Part shown: positions 7,560 to 15,810 of the stretch, piece by piece | Layout of the letters: each line of letters begins with the position of its first letter | Numbering within the stretch: the stretch's first letter is position 1 | From: Pseudomonadota bacterium | GTDB taxonomy: Bacteria; Pseudomonadota; Gammaproteobacteria; Steroidobacterales; Woeseiaceae | Length of the DNA: 36,623 nucleotides | Direction of reading: 5' to 3' | Assembly (NCBI GenBank): GCA_022574185.1 | Contig: JACZSM010000029.1 | Coordinates: 1 to 36,623 of the forward strand | Made by a program: the position numbers and the translations under genes | Notes under the pieces: model-generated | What the model was told of the DNA's origin: nothing | The model's database searches: none | The model's input: only the letters and a program-made list of their open reading frames with translations

Positions 7560-9404
7560 ATGGCGCACATAGGAATCCAGATGTCTGACGGGCGAGAGCC
7601 CACCATCGGCTTTGCCAGGCGACTGACAGGAGTGTTCGGTTACAGTCGCCGCGCGTTAAATCTTGTGTGGACGACGAGCCGTTCGCTGACGTTGACGCTC
7701 GCGCTTCTAACGCTGGTCGCAGGAATTTTGCCCGCCGTGGTCGCCTTCATCGGTCAACTGATTGTTGACGGCGTCGTCGCAGCAATGACTTCAACATCTC
7801 CCGACACGCAACGTGTGTTGTGGCTGGTTTTGCTGGAGGCCATCGTCGTCATCCTGGTCGCTACCAGTCAACGCGGGATATCAGCGAGCCAATCATTATT
7901 GCGCGCACTCCTCGGCCAGCGTGTCAACGTAATGATCCTCGAAAAAGCGCTGACACTACAGCTTGAAAATTTCGAAGACTCGGAGTTTTACGACAAACTG
8001 ACTCAGGCGAGACGGGAGGCGTCAAGCCGGCCACTCAGCCTGGTCATTCGCACCTTCGGTCTTGTGCAAAATGGGATTTCCCTGACCAGTTACGCCGTGT
8101 TGTTGTTTGCGTTCTCTCCCTGGGCCGTTGTCATCCTTATCGGTGCCGGCCTGCCCTCGTTTTTCGCCGAAGCTAAATTTTCCGGAGATGCTTTCAAATT
8201 ATTTCGCTGGCGCTCTCCGGAAACCCGCATGCAAATGTACCTCGAAACCGTCATTGCCCGAGAAGACGGTGTCAAAGAGGTCAAGCTATTCCAGCTCGGT
8301 CCGCGACTCCTGCAGCGATATCGCGATATCTTCAACAAGCTTTTCGTCGAGGACCGTCGCCTGACCCTGCGCCGGGACGGCTGGGGCCTGGCGCTCGGCC
8401 TGTTATCAACGGCTGCCTTTTATGGCGCTTATGTATGGATTGTAATAACGACCATGAATGGTGCGATCACGCTTGGCGAAATGACGATGTACCTGGTGTT
8501 GTTTCGGCAAGGACAGACGGCAGTTGCAGCAAGTTTGTCGGCGATTAGTGGCATGTATGAGGACAACCTGTACTTGTCTAACCTGTACGACTATCTCGGG
8601 CAACCCGTGCCCGTGCGTCTCGGCGAAGCACAGCGAGGGCCCGAGCCCGGGCTCGGACTCGAATTCAAAAACGTGTCATTCATTTATCCCGGCGCAAACA
8701 GCAATGCGCTCAATGACGTAAGCCTGCGGATTCGTCCCGGCGAGAGCCTCGCACTGGTCGGTGAGAACGGCTCGGGAAAGACGACACTGATCAAGTTGCT
8801 GACCCGACTTTACGATCCCACAGAGGGTTGTATCTTGCTCGACGGGCTGGACTTGCAGAAATGGGATGTCGAAGCCCTGCGACAACGCATCGGCGTTATC
8901 TTTCAGGATTTCGGTCGCTATCAATTCACTGTCGGCGAAAATATCGGTGCAGGAGACGTGCGCTATATCGATGACGCTGAGCGTTGGGCGAAGGCGGCCA
9001 AGACGGGGATGGCCGCGCCGTTTATTGAGGAAATGCCAGACGGCTATCAAACGCAACTCGGCCGCTGGTTCAAGGACGGCCGTGAATTGTCCGGCGGGCA
9101 GTGGCAGAAAATCGCGCTGTCGCGGGCGTTCATGCGCAGCGAGGCCGACATACTGGTGCTCGATGAACCGACGGCGTCAATGGATGCGGCATCGGAGGCC
9201 GCAATATTCGATCATTTTCGTTCACAGAGCCATAACAAGATGACCATTTTGATATCACATCGTTTCTCGACGGTCCGGGCTGCCAAAAAAATCATTGTCA
9301 TTCACAAAGGTGAGATCATCGAACAGGGAGATCACGAAAGTTTACTTGCGGAAAACGGCCAATACGCGCACCTGTTCAAGCTGCAGGCAAGGGCTTACCA
9401 GTGA
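7560..9404 (+). CDS. ABC transporter half-protein (fused membrane and ATPase domains)
   Basis: A 614-residue exporter-type half-transporter expected to act as a homodimer in the inner membrane. The N-terminal 340 residues hold about six hydrophobic segments (for example TLTLALLTLVAGILP and LGLLSTAAFYGAYVW). The ATPase domain has Walker A GENGSGKTT at about residue 401, signature LSGGQWQK at about 510, Walker B ILVLDEPT at about 531 and H-loop ISHRFST. All catalytic residues are present. An alternative start at ATG 7581 has AGGA six bases upstream and may be preferred. The substrate is unknown; the membrane part resembles the many single-gene ATM1/MsbA-like exporters. It is divergent from the broken kinase, and a TPP decarboxylase operon begins 41 bases later. 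Confidence 0.9.
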   Translation: MAHIGIQMSDGREPTIGFARRLTGVFGYSRRALNLVWTTSRSLTLTLALLTLVAGILPAVVAFIGQLIVDGVVAAMTSTSPDTQRVLWLVLLEAIVVILVATSQRGISASQSLLRALLGQRVNVMILEKALTLQLENFEDSEFYDKLTQARREASSRPLSLVIRTFGLVQNGISLTSYAVLLFAFSPWAVVILIGAGLPSFFAEAKFSGDAFKLFRWRSPETRMQMYLETVIAREDGVKEVKLFQLGPRLLQRYRDIFNKLFVEDRRLTLRRDGWGLALGLLSTAAFYGAYVWIVITTMNGAITLGEMTMYLVLFRQGQTAVAASLSAISGMYEDNLYLSNLYDYLGQPVPVRLGEAQRGPEPGLGLEFKNVSFIYPGANSNALNDVSLRIRPGESLALVGENGSGKTTLIKLLTRLYDPTEGCILLDGLDLQKWDVEALRQRIGVIFQDFGRYQFTVGENIGAGDVRYIDDAERWAKAAKTGMAAPFIEEMPDGYQTQLGRWFKDGRELSGGQWQKIALSRAFMRSEADILVLDEPTASMDAASEAAIFDHFRSQSHNKMTILISHRFSTVRAAKKIIVIHKGEIIEQGDHESLLAENGQYAHLFKLQARAYQ

Positions 9405-9445
9405 GTTGTTTATTTGCCGATCTGCCGATGCTCTGCTAAAAAGGA

Positions 9446-9985
9446 ATGACGCAAACATTGGCAGACAAGATGACGCAATCCTGGCAAGCATCGGTATATG
9501 CGGTACTTCGTGATAATCACGTCCGCCAGATCGCCTATGTCCCCGATTCCGGCTTCAGTGAACTATTGAACCTGTGCCTCGATGACCCGGCCATGTCGAG
9601 TACAGTATTGACGACTGAAGAAGAGGGTGTGGGCTTGCTGGCAGGTGCCTGGCTTGGTGGCGACCGCGGTGTCCTGATGATGCAGTCGAGCGGCGTCGGC
9701 AACTGTGTCAACATGCTGACCTTAATCGAGAGCTGTCAGTTGCCCTTTTTATCAATCGTAACGATGCGCGGCGAGTGGAAAGAATTCAATCCCTGGCAGG
9801 AACCCATGGGCCGCAATACGCAAGCTGTTCTCGAACTCGCGGGAGTAGAGGTATTTCGCGCGAAACAAGCTGGCCGTGCAGCGGAATTAGTGCAAAAAGC
9901 GGTGCAACTGGTGTTTGAAGAATCTCGCGCGGTTGCCGTGCTGATAGCGCAACAAGTCATTGGCGAGAAACAATGGCAGGAGTAA
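9446..9985 (+). CDS. Sulfopyruvate decarboxylase alpha subunit-like TPP-binding protein
   Basis: A 179-residue protein matching the pyrimidine-binding half of a split TPP decarboxylase, as in ComD and the alpha part of phosphonopyruvate decarboxylase. Residues IAYVPDSGF (about 27-35) and TTEEEGVGLLAGAWLGG (about 55-71) contain the conserved Glu that activates TPP; MMQSSGVGNCVNML follows, and then IVTMRGEWKEFNPWQ, typical of the sulfopyruvate/phosphonopyruvate group. It needs the next gene as partner. Its stop codon lies 13 bases inside the next gene, which supports coupled translation and a 1:1 complex. The true 2-oxo acid substrate could be sulfopyruvate, phosphonopyruvate or another small acid. 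Confidence 0.82.
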   Translation: MTQTLADKMTQSWQASVYAVLRDNHVRQIAYVPDSGFSELLNLCLDDPAMSSTVLTTEEEGVGLLAGAWLGGDRGVLMMQSSGVGNCVNMLTLIESCQLPFLSIVTMRGEWKEFNPWQEPMGRNTQAVLELAGVEVFRAKQAGRAAELVQKAVQLVFEESRAVAVLIAQQVIGEKQWQE

Positions 9986-10584
9986 CAGCGGCCGCTGGCA
10001 CAGACACGATGGATCGCCGCGACGTGGTTGAGTATTTACTGGCCAACCGCAAACGTGCGCTAGTAATCAGTGGCCTGGGCGCACCAACCTATGATGTAAC
10101 CGCGGCCGGTGATGACGACCGCAACTTCTATTTGTGGGGAGCTATGGGCAGTGCGGCCACGATCGGCTTAGGTCTTGCACTTGCACAAGCTGATCTGCCA
10201 GTGCTGGTCATTACCGGAGACGGCGAGATGTTGATGGGTCTTGGTTCTCTCGCAACCATTGCTGCACGGCAACCGAGGAACCTGACCGTCATTGTCGTGG
10301 ACAACGAACGATTTGGCGAAACCGGCGGACAACACAGTCATACAGCGCTGCAGACCGATCTTGAAAAGGTGGCGCATGGCTGTGGAATCGAAAATGCACG
10401 CACCATACGATCTAAAAAAGAGCTGTCAGAGTTCGCCAAGTTAACGGAGAATTTAAGTGGTCCGCTATTCGCCTGCATAAAGGTGAAATCGGCGAACAAA
10501 CCTCGAGTGCTGCCAATACGCGATGGTGTGCAACTTAAGGAACGATTTCGCAAGGCGGTCCTCGACCAAGAGAGCGCTCTATGA
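9973..10584 (+). CDS. Sulfopyruvate decarboxylase beta subunit-like TPP-binding protein
   Basis: A 203-residue protein that supplies the diphosphate-binding half of the decarboxylase. The TPP/Mg motif starts at GDGE (residues 82-85) and ends VVDNERFGETGGQ (108-120), with the expected spacing of about 28 residues between GDG and N. The N-terminal WGAMGSA is also characteristic of ComE-like chains. The ATG at 9973 overlaps the alpha gene by 13 bases, and the gene ends in an ATGA overlap with the acyl-CoA dehydrogenase, so all three are probably translated together. The product of decarboxylation, an aldehyde or an adduct, may be passed on within the same pathway; this is inference. Confidence 0.82.
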   Translation: MAGVTAAAGTDTMDRRDVVEYLLANRKRALVISGLGAPTYDVTAAGDDDRNFYLWGAMGSAATIGLGLALAQADLPVLVITGDGEMLMGLGSLATIAARQPRNLTVIVVDNERFGETGGQHSHTALQTDLEKVAHGCGIENARTIRSKKELSEFAKLTENLSGPLFACIKVKSANKPRVLPIRDGVQLKERFRKAVLDQESAL

Positions 10585-11756
10585 CTACGATACAACGTGA
10601 ATACAGCGAGACGATTTCCCAGTTACGCGACACGATCGAAAAGCTTTGTACCGAGTACTCGGGCGAATACTGGCGTGAAAAAGATCGCAACCGCGAATAC
10701 CCGACCGAATTCGTTACCGCCGTCACTGAACTCGGCCTGTTGGCCGCGCTGATCCCGGAGCAATACGGCGGCAGTGGTCTCACTATTACCGCCGGGGTCG
10801 AGATCCTCAAGGCAATTCACGAGTTCGGTGGCAACGCAGCTGCCTGCCATGCGCAGATGTACACCATGGGTACCGTACTGCAACATGGCAATGAGGAACA
10901 GAAACAGCGCTATCTGCCGCGCATAGCAAGCGGTGAAATTCGTTTGCAGGCATTTGCCGTCACAGAGCCCGGGGCCGGTTCGGACACCACCAGTATTACG
11001 ACGACAGCTACTCGTGACGGTGATGTGTATCGAATCAACGGGCAGAAAATATGGACATCACGCGCCGAGCATTCGGATCTCATGTTGCTGCTTGCACGCA
11101 CGACGGCGAAAGATGAGGTCAAGAAGCGTTCCGATGGACTGTCGGTGTTCCTCGTCGATATGCAATCGGCGCGCGAAAACGGCATGACCATTCAACCCAT
11201 TCGCACCATGATCAATCACTCGACGACGCAAGTTTTTTTTGACGATGTGGTGGTTCCGGTCGAGAATCTGATTGGCGACGAAGGCAAGGGCTTCAAATAC
11301 ATCCTGTCCGGTATGAACGCTGAACGAATCCTGATCGCCGGCGAATGCGCGGGCGATGCCCGTTGGTTCATTAGCAAGGCACGCGACTATGCTTGCGAGC
11401 GCCATGTATTTGGCCGGCCCATAGGCCAGAACCAGGGCATTCAATTTCCCATTGCACGGGCATTCGTCCAGGCCGAAGCAGCCGAGGCAATACTCGACAA
11501 GGCCTGCACAATTTTCGAAAGCGGAGCTGCATCGTGTGGCACCTACGCCAACATGGCCAAACTCTTGACCTCAGAAGCATCCTGGGCGGCGGCCGAAGCG
11601 TGCATGCAGACTTTTGGTGGCTTCGCGTTCGCCGAAGACTATGATATCGAGCGAAAATTTCGTGAGGCACGCCTTTACCTGACAGCACCGATATCAACCA
11701 ATTTAATTCTGTCCTACATAGGCGAGCACGAACTGGGCATGCCCCGCTCCTATTGA
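10581..11756 (+). CDS. Acyl-CoA dehydrogenase family flavoprotein
   Basis: A 391-residue FAD enzyme of normal family length. Residues AFAVTEPGAGSD (about 124-135) and GQKIWTSRA (154-162) bind FAD and substrate; the C-terminal half has GRPIGQNQGIQFPIA and FGGFAFAEDYDIERKFREAR. The loop that in medium-chain enzymes carries the catalytic Glu (YEGT) here reads TAPISTN, with no Glu. Glu248 in GMNAERILIAGE is at the alternative position used by isovaleryl- and long-chain acyl-CoA dehydrogenases, so the enzyme is probably active. It overlaps the upstream decarboxylase gene by 4 bases (ATGA) and is followed by a CoA-transferase. It likely oxidises a short or branched acyl-CoA of this operon. Confidence 0.9.
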   Translation: MTTIQREYSETISQLRDTIEKLCTEYSGEYWREKDRNREYPTEFVTAVTELGLLAALIPEQYGGSGLTITAGVEILKAIHEFGGNAAACHAQMYTMGTVLQHGNEEQKQRYLPRIASGEIRLQAFAVTEPGAGSDTTSITTTATRDGDVYRINGQKIWTSRAEHSDLMLLLARTTAKDEVKKRSDGLSVFLVDMQSARENGMTIQPIRTMINHSTTQVFFDDVVVPVENLIGDEGKGFKYILSGMNAERILIAGECAGDARWFISKARDYACERHVFGRPIGQNQGIQFPIARAFVQAEAAEAILDKACTIFESGAASCGTYANMAKLLTSEASWAAAEACMQTFGGFAFAEDYDIERKFREARLYLTAPISTNLILSYIGEHELGMPRSY

Positions 11757-11784
11757 GCGAATATTGAAGGTGAAAGAGCGACCC

Positions 11785-12900
11785 GTGCAAAAATTGCCGT
11801 TCAAAGATCTGCTCGTGGTGTCGCTCGAACAAGCGGTCGCGGCACCCTATGCCAGCTGCCTGCTCGCCGAGGGCGGCGCACGAGTCATCAAGATCGAACG
11901 TACCGAAGGCGATTTCGCCCGCGACTACGATACCGTGGTGCTAGGCGAAAGCGCCTATTTCGTGTGGCTCAACGCCGGCAAGGAATCGATACAGCTGGAT
12001 TTGCGGACAGAACGCGACAAAGCACTGCTGGTGTCCATGCTCGCTGGCGCTGACGTCTTTATTCAGAACCTGAAACCCGGCGCAGCAGAACGGTTGGGCT
12101 TCGGCTGGCAAGCAATTCATGAAATCAATCCGCGTCTCATCATGTGCAGCATTTCGGGCTACGGTTCGACGGGCGATTACGCACAAATGAAGGCCTACGA
12201 TGCTCTCATCCAGGCGGAGAGCGGCCTTTGCTCGGTGACCGGGCCGCCGCACACTCCCTCGCGCGTCGGCATTTCCGTATGCGACATTGCCGCCGGTCTG
12301 ACAGCCTACGGCGAAATACTCAAAGCACTGCTGCAGCGCCACCAATCCGATAGCGGAGATCATGTCCAGGTACCACTATTCGAGGTGATGGCTGAATGGA
12401 TGTCCGTGCCGATGGCCTACTGCAAGTACGGCGGCCGCGTGCTCACCGGTACGGGAATCGATCACGCGCAAATAGCACCTTACGGAGCATTCGCAACCAA
12501 AGACGGGCAAATTTTCGTCGCCGTGCAAAATGATCGGGAATGGGTCGAGCTTTGTACCGAAGTGTTGCAACGCGAGGACCTTGTACGGCATGAACTGTTT
12601 TCTGACAATCAGCAGCGAGTACGCAACATCGACGCGCTGCGCACGGAGCTCGAAGCTGTTTTCACCCGATACGAGAGCCTCGAGTTGGCACGCATGCTCC
12701 ACGCACACGGCATTGCAAATGGGCGGATCAATACCGTGGACAAAGTATGGGAGCATCCGCAGTTACGCACCAAGACCATTGAATCCGGCGGCAATCGCTC
12801 AACCTGGGTGCGGCGTGTCGGTGATGATGGATCGATCGTGCGCAAAGTTCCGGCGCTTGGGGAACATTCTGACGCGCTGCGGCGTGAATTTTCAAGCTAG
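11785..12900 (+). CDS. Class III CoA-transferase (CaiB/BaiF family)
   Basis: The product is 371 residues if read from GTG 11785; in-frame GTG 11770 and TTG 11764 are possible longer starts, and none has a strong ribosome binding site. Class III motifs are clear: LEQAVAAPYASCLLAEGGARVIKIE near the start (quoted in parts: AAPYASCLLAE, GARVIKIE), VWLNAGKESIQLDL, FIQNLKPGAAERLG and KAYDALIQAESGL, in which the Asp after Tyr is the expected aspartyl-CoA nucleophile. These enzymes move CoA between carboxylic acids in the cytoplasm. As the last gene of the decarboxylase/dehydrogenase operon it probably activates the acid that the dehydrogenase then oxidises. A perfect hairpin follows its stop. Confidence 0.88.
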   Translation: MQKLPFKDLLVVSLEQAVAAPYASCLLAEGGARVIKIERTEGDFARDYDTVVLGESAYFVWLNAGKESIQLDLRTERDKALLVSMLAGADVFIQNLKPGAAERLGFGWQAIHEINPRLIMCSISGYGSTGDYAQMKAYDALIQAESGLCSVTGPPHTPSRVGISVCDIAAGLTAYGEILKALLQRHQSDSGDHVQVPLFEVMAEWMSVPMAYCKYGGRVLTGTGIDHAQIAPYGAFATKDGQIFVAVQNDREWVELCTEVLQREDLVRHELFSDNQQRVRNIDALRTELEAVFTRYESLELARMLHAHGIANGRINTVDKVWEHPQLRTKTIESGGNRSTWVRRVGDDGSIVRKVPALGEHSDALRREFSS

Positions 12901-12911
12901 TTACGAGACCC

Positions 12912-12944
12912 AGTACTCCGTCAAGGTGATATTGACGGAGTACT
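12912..12944. terminator. Bidirectional hairpin terminator
   Basis: A perfect 13-base inverted repeat (12912-12924 and 12932-12944, starting AGTACTCCG) around a 7-base loop GGTGATA, set exactly between the convergent CoA-transferase and acetolactate synthase-like genes. The distal arm reaches into the stop codon of the minus-strand gene. There is no long T-run, so it may act as an intrinsic terminator of reduced strength or as a 3'-end stabiliser. Confidence 0.72.
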
Positions 12945-14574
12945 AGGACAGTTTCGACATATCAGCCTCGACGCTCGTCGTGACGACGACAAACTCTGCC
13001 TCCTCGCTCTCGAGAATTGCGGGCAAGACATCCAACTGCTCGGCAGTGTTAATTCGCGTGACGTTGTACCCGTAAGCGCGACCTATCATCTCAAAATCAG
13101 GATTGGCGAAGCTGGTGCCGATCGAACGACCCGGATATTCTCTTTCTTGCTGCATACGGATCGATCCATAGGAGTTGTTTTCCGACAAAATAACTTTCAG
13201 TTTTAAGTTTCGCTCTAGCGCAACGGCCAGTTCGCCACCCGTCATAAGAAATCCGCCATCGCCAACAAGGCAAAAAACCGGGCGCGCCGGCTCACGCAGT
13301 GCCGCCGCAACCGCCGCCGGTATGCCGAAGCCCATTGCACCGGAGATTGGCGCAAGCAGTCGTTGCGGCGGCGCAAATGGAATGACACGGTAGGCAGGCG
13401 CTCCGAATGCACCTGCATCAAGTGTTACGATCGCATCGGCAGGGAGGTTTTTACCGACAATGTCCACGACTCGCTCAAACTCAACACCGTCGTCGACATC
13501 GACGCATCGCGGCTGACTGATCCTGCGCCTTTCCTCGCCCAGGCGGTCTACCCACGCGAGCCGGTCGCCAGACGGAACTTCGGGTGAATCAACTAATGCA
13601 TCGATTAACATTTTGGGATCACACGCCATTGCGATATCGGCGGCGAAATGGGTACCAATGACGGCGGCATCACAGTGCACGTGCACAAGTTTCATTTCAG
13701 GACGAACAAGGCGAGGGTAAGTGTAGCTTTGGGTCGTAATATCAGACAGTCGCGCTCCCAGCACCAGCAGCAGATCCGCTTCACGCAGGACTGCCATCTG
13801 TTCATCAGGGTTGCGCAGACCCATGTCTCCTGCATAGAGCCGATGTTGGTTGGGGAACAGGTCTTGCCGCCTGAATGACACCAGTGTTGGCAATTGCCAC
13901 GACTCGAGGAACGCCAGCAGGCTCTCGCGACCCGCACCGGCCTCCAGTCCACTACCTGCTATTACCAGTGGCCGTTGCGCCTTGCCCAATAATTGTCGCA
14001 GGTGCTTTATATCGTCCGGGCTCGCAACCGACCGAATGGGCGCCTGGCGAGTCACAGTCTGCGCATCGCACCTGGCCGTTAGAACATCCTCGGGCACGGA
14101 GATAACGACGGGTCCGGGAACGCCCGTCGTTGCGACCTGGATCGCCCTGAGAATCGTCTCCGCCATGCGATTCGGATGCGTTACCTGAGCCGTCCATTTC
14201 GCGATCGAGCCGTACATGCGCGCGTAGTCAATTTCCTGAAAGGAATTTCGCCAAACATTGCGCGCCGGAACGTCACCGACAAAGAGCAGGAACGGCACAC
14301 CATCTTGTTGCGCCGTGTGCACGGCGATGGCAGCGTTGCTGGCGCCAGGCCCACGACTGACGCACGCGACGCCTGGCACTCCTGTAAGACGCGCATCGGC
14401 CAGCGCCATGAATCCAGCGCCCGCTTCGTGCCGACAAACGACTGTATCTATGGCCTCGCGACGCTCGTACAGCGCATCAAGGAGGCCCAGGTAGCTTTCA
14501 CCGGGCACACAAAATACGCGATCGATATCATTCGCGATGAGGCTATCGGTTATGAGTTGACCGGCGGTCAGCAT
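12943..14574 (-). CDS. Acetolactate synthase-like thiamine pyrophosphate enzyme
   Basis: A 543-residue protein from ATG 14574; the frame stays open 70 codons further upstream, but that part is not homologous and overlaps a receiver-domain remnant. The three-domain layout of TPP decarboxylases/synthases is complete: VFCVPGESYLGLLDAL, the TPP-activating Glu in CRHEAGAGFMA, a central DHS-like domain (RPLVIAGSGLEAGAG), and the TPP/Mg motif GDGGFLMTGGELA ending in SENNSYGSI. It could be an acetolactate synthase-type, benzoylformate decarboxylase-type or related catabolic enzyme; no ilvN-like small subunit is near, which speaks against the anabolic role. It is the last gene on the minus strand before the bidirectional hairpin and converges with the CoA-transferase operon. 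Confidence 0.87.
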   Translation of the reverse strand: MLTAGQLITDSLIANDIDRVFCVPGESYLGLLDALYERREAIDTVVCRHEAGAGFMALADARLTGVPGVACVSRGPGASNAAIAVHTAQQDGVPFLLFVGDVPARNVWRNSFQEIDYARMYGSIAKWTAQVTHPNRMAETILRAIQVATTGVPGPVVISVPEDVLTARCDAQTVTRQAPIRSVASPDDIKHLRQLLGKAQRPLVIAGSGLEAGAGRESLLAFLESWQLPTLVSFRRQDLFPNQHRLYAGDMGLRNPDEQMAVLREADLLLVLGARLSDITTQSYTYPRLVRPEMKLVHVHCDAAVIGTHFAADIAMACDPKMLIDALVDSPEVPSGDRLAWVDRLGEERRRISQPRCVDVDDGVEFERVVDIVGKNLPADAIVTLDAGAFGAPAYRVIPFAPPQRLLAPISGAMGFGIPAAVAAALREPARPVFCLVGDGGFLMTGGELAVALERNLKLKVILSENNSYGSIRMQQEREYPGRSIGTSFANPDFEMIGRAYGYNVTRINTAEQLDVLPAILESEEAEFVVVTTSVEADMSKLS

Positions 14575-14770
14575 AAGAGCGCCATTATCGCACTTGCCAT
14601 GGTCCAGAATCAGAAAGCCGTCCGTATCGGTGTGCACCAGCATAGCGGTAACTGTGCATGGTTGGCCAGAATGGTTCCGCAACGTGATGTCCGACACGTT
14701 TTGATCCCGCTGCTCTAAAGCCGACGAATTTTCGGCCGATGGCACTTTAACTGTGCGAGTCAATCGCTCG

Positions 14771-14893
14771 GCGCACGCGATCAAGGGCGACAGTCAGAAA
14801 TACATGGAATTCGGGTTCGATGACTATGTGACAAAACCGATCAACAGGAAAAATTTGATCAGGACAATCTATCAACACTGGAATAACGGATAA
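14771..14893 (+). pseudogene. C-terminal remnant of a response-regulator receiver domain
   Basis: Forty codons in one frame, ending at TAA 14891, read as the final third of a CheY-like receiver: AHAIKGDSQKY, then EFGFDDYVTKPI with the conserved Lys-Pro, then a terminal helix. This matches the usual [24 protein letters not shown] pattern of receivers found in hybrid kinases and regulators. The phospho-acceptor Asp and the first two thirds are absent; the bases before 14771 do not continue the homology. The fragment lies between the TPP enzyme and the PhyH gene, on the opposite strand to both. It is too short to fold, so it is called a remnant. Confidence 0.72.
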
Positions 14894-14918
14894 CTCTGAA
14901 TAACGAGTCTGGGCACAA

Positions 14919-15725
14919 TCAGTTCTCGAACCAGGTGCCATCCGGATTCTGGAAGGCGCCGAGGGTCCGATGTAATTGGTAACCCATCAGGCGCTGGATC
15001 AGCTCGGAGTGTTGCTCGGCGATCTCCCGCGGCACATTGAGGTACTGGTTTTCTTCCTGCCGCAGCCAGCCTAAGGCATAGGTATTGATCAGCCCGGCGC
15101 GGGGTTTGTCGGTTCGATTGCCGCCGCCGCCGTGCCATGTGTTACCCAAATAGAAGAGTACGGAACCCTTAGGCATAACCGCCTGAACGGTATTGTCCTG
15201 GTGTTGCATTTCCACTGAGTTGTATCGATTCATGTTTGAGTCGAGGTGGCTGCCAAGCGCCACGTGAGTTGCACCATTTTCCTCGGTGAAGTCCTCAAGT
15301 GCCCACATGGCACTGATTTGCAACTGCATCCCTGGCATGCGAACCGGATAAATGCCGTCATCCACATGAAGATACTGATCCGTCTCGCCCGGATGAATTT
15401 CAATTGCGGTCAAACTGCCTATGCGATAATTGACGCAATGATCGAGCAAGATGTCATCCGCCACCTCCATGACCCGTGGATGTGCAACCAGTTCGGCTGA
15501 CGTCGGCGAGATGCCAAGTATGCCGCTCACCCGCAGCGTCGTATAGCCATTGAAATCACTCTCATCGTACCTGCCAACTGCATCGAAGGGTTTGCGCAGC
15601 TCCAGGAGAATGGCGTCTGTAACGTCTGGCCCGACCTGGTTTCTTACGACCGTGGCGCCATCGCGTCGCAGCGCCTTTACGACGTCAACCGAATCGGCAT
15701 CGGCATGAAAATACTCGAGCGGCAT
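14919..15725 (-). CDS. Phytanoyl-CoA dioxygenase (PhyH) family oxygenase
   Basis: A 268-residue Fe(II)/2-oxoglutarate-dependent oxygenase. The iron triad is His120 and Asp122 in YLHVDDG plus His198 in NTWHGGGGN; Arg209 in KPRAGL fits the 2-oxoglutarate carboxylate. The ATG at 15725 has a strong AGGAGG (15734-15739) eight bases upstream. Members hydroxylate diverse small molecules, so the substrate is open. It lies 85 bases downstream of the crotonase-family gene on the same strand, with the DMT transporter further upstream, so one transcript is likely. Confidence 0.9.
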   Translation of the reverse strand: MPLEYFHADADSVDVVKALRRDGATVVRNQVGPDVTDAILLELRKPFDAVGRYDESDFNGYTTLRVSGILGISPTSAELVAHPRVMEVADDILLDHCVNYRIGSLTAIEIHPGETDQYLHVDDGIYPVRMPGMQLQISAMWALEDFTEENGATHVALGSHLDSNMNRYNSVEMQHQDNTVQAVMPKGSVLFYLGNTWHGGGGNRTDKPRAGLINTYALGWLRQEENQYLNVPREIAEQHSELIQRLMGYQLHRTLGAFQNPDGTWFEN

Positions 15726-15810
15726 AGTGCTGTCCTCCTGTCACGGCTCATAGCCCGGAAGTGCAATCGACACGGTGCGAAGTCACGGCCCTGCAGGGTC
15801 GCCGAATTTT

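Noticed and set aside
14575-14784. Longer N-terminus of the acetolactate synthase-like protein
   Set aside because: The frame is open for 70 more codons, but they do not resemble the family; the conserved protein starts near MLTAGQLITDSL at ATG 14574.
14886-14905. Further copy of the exporter-flanking repeat arm
   Set aside because: Only the CTCTGA core is shared; the total match is about 10 of 19, no better than chance.
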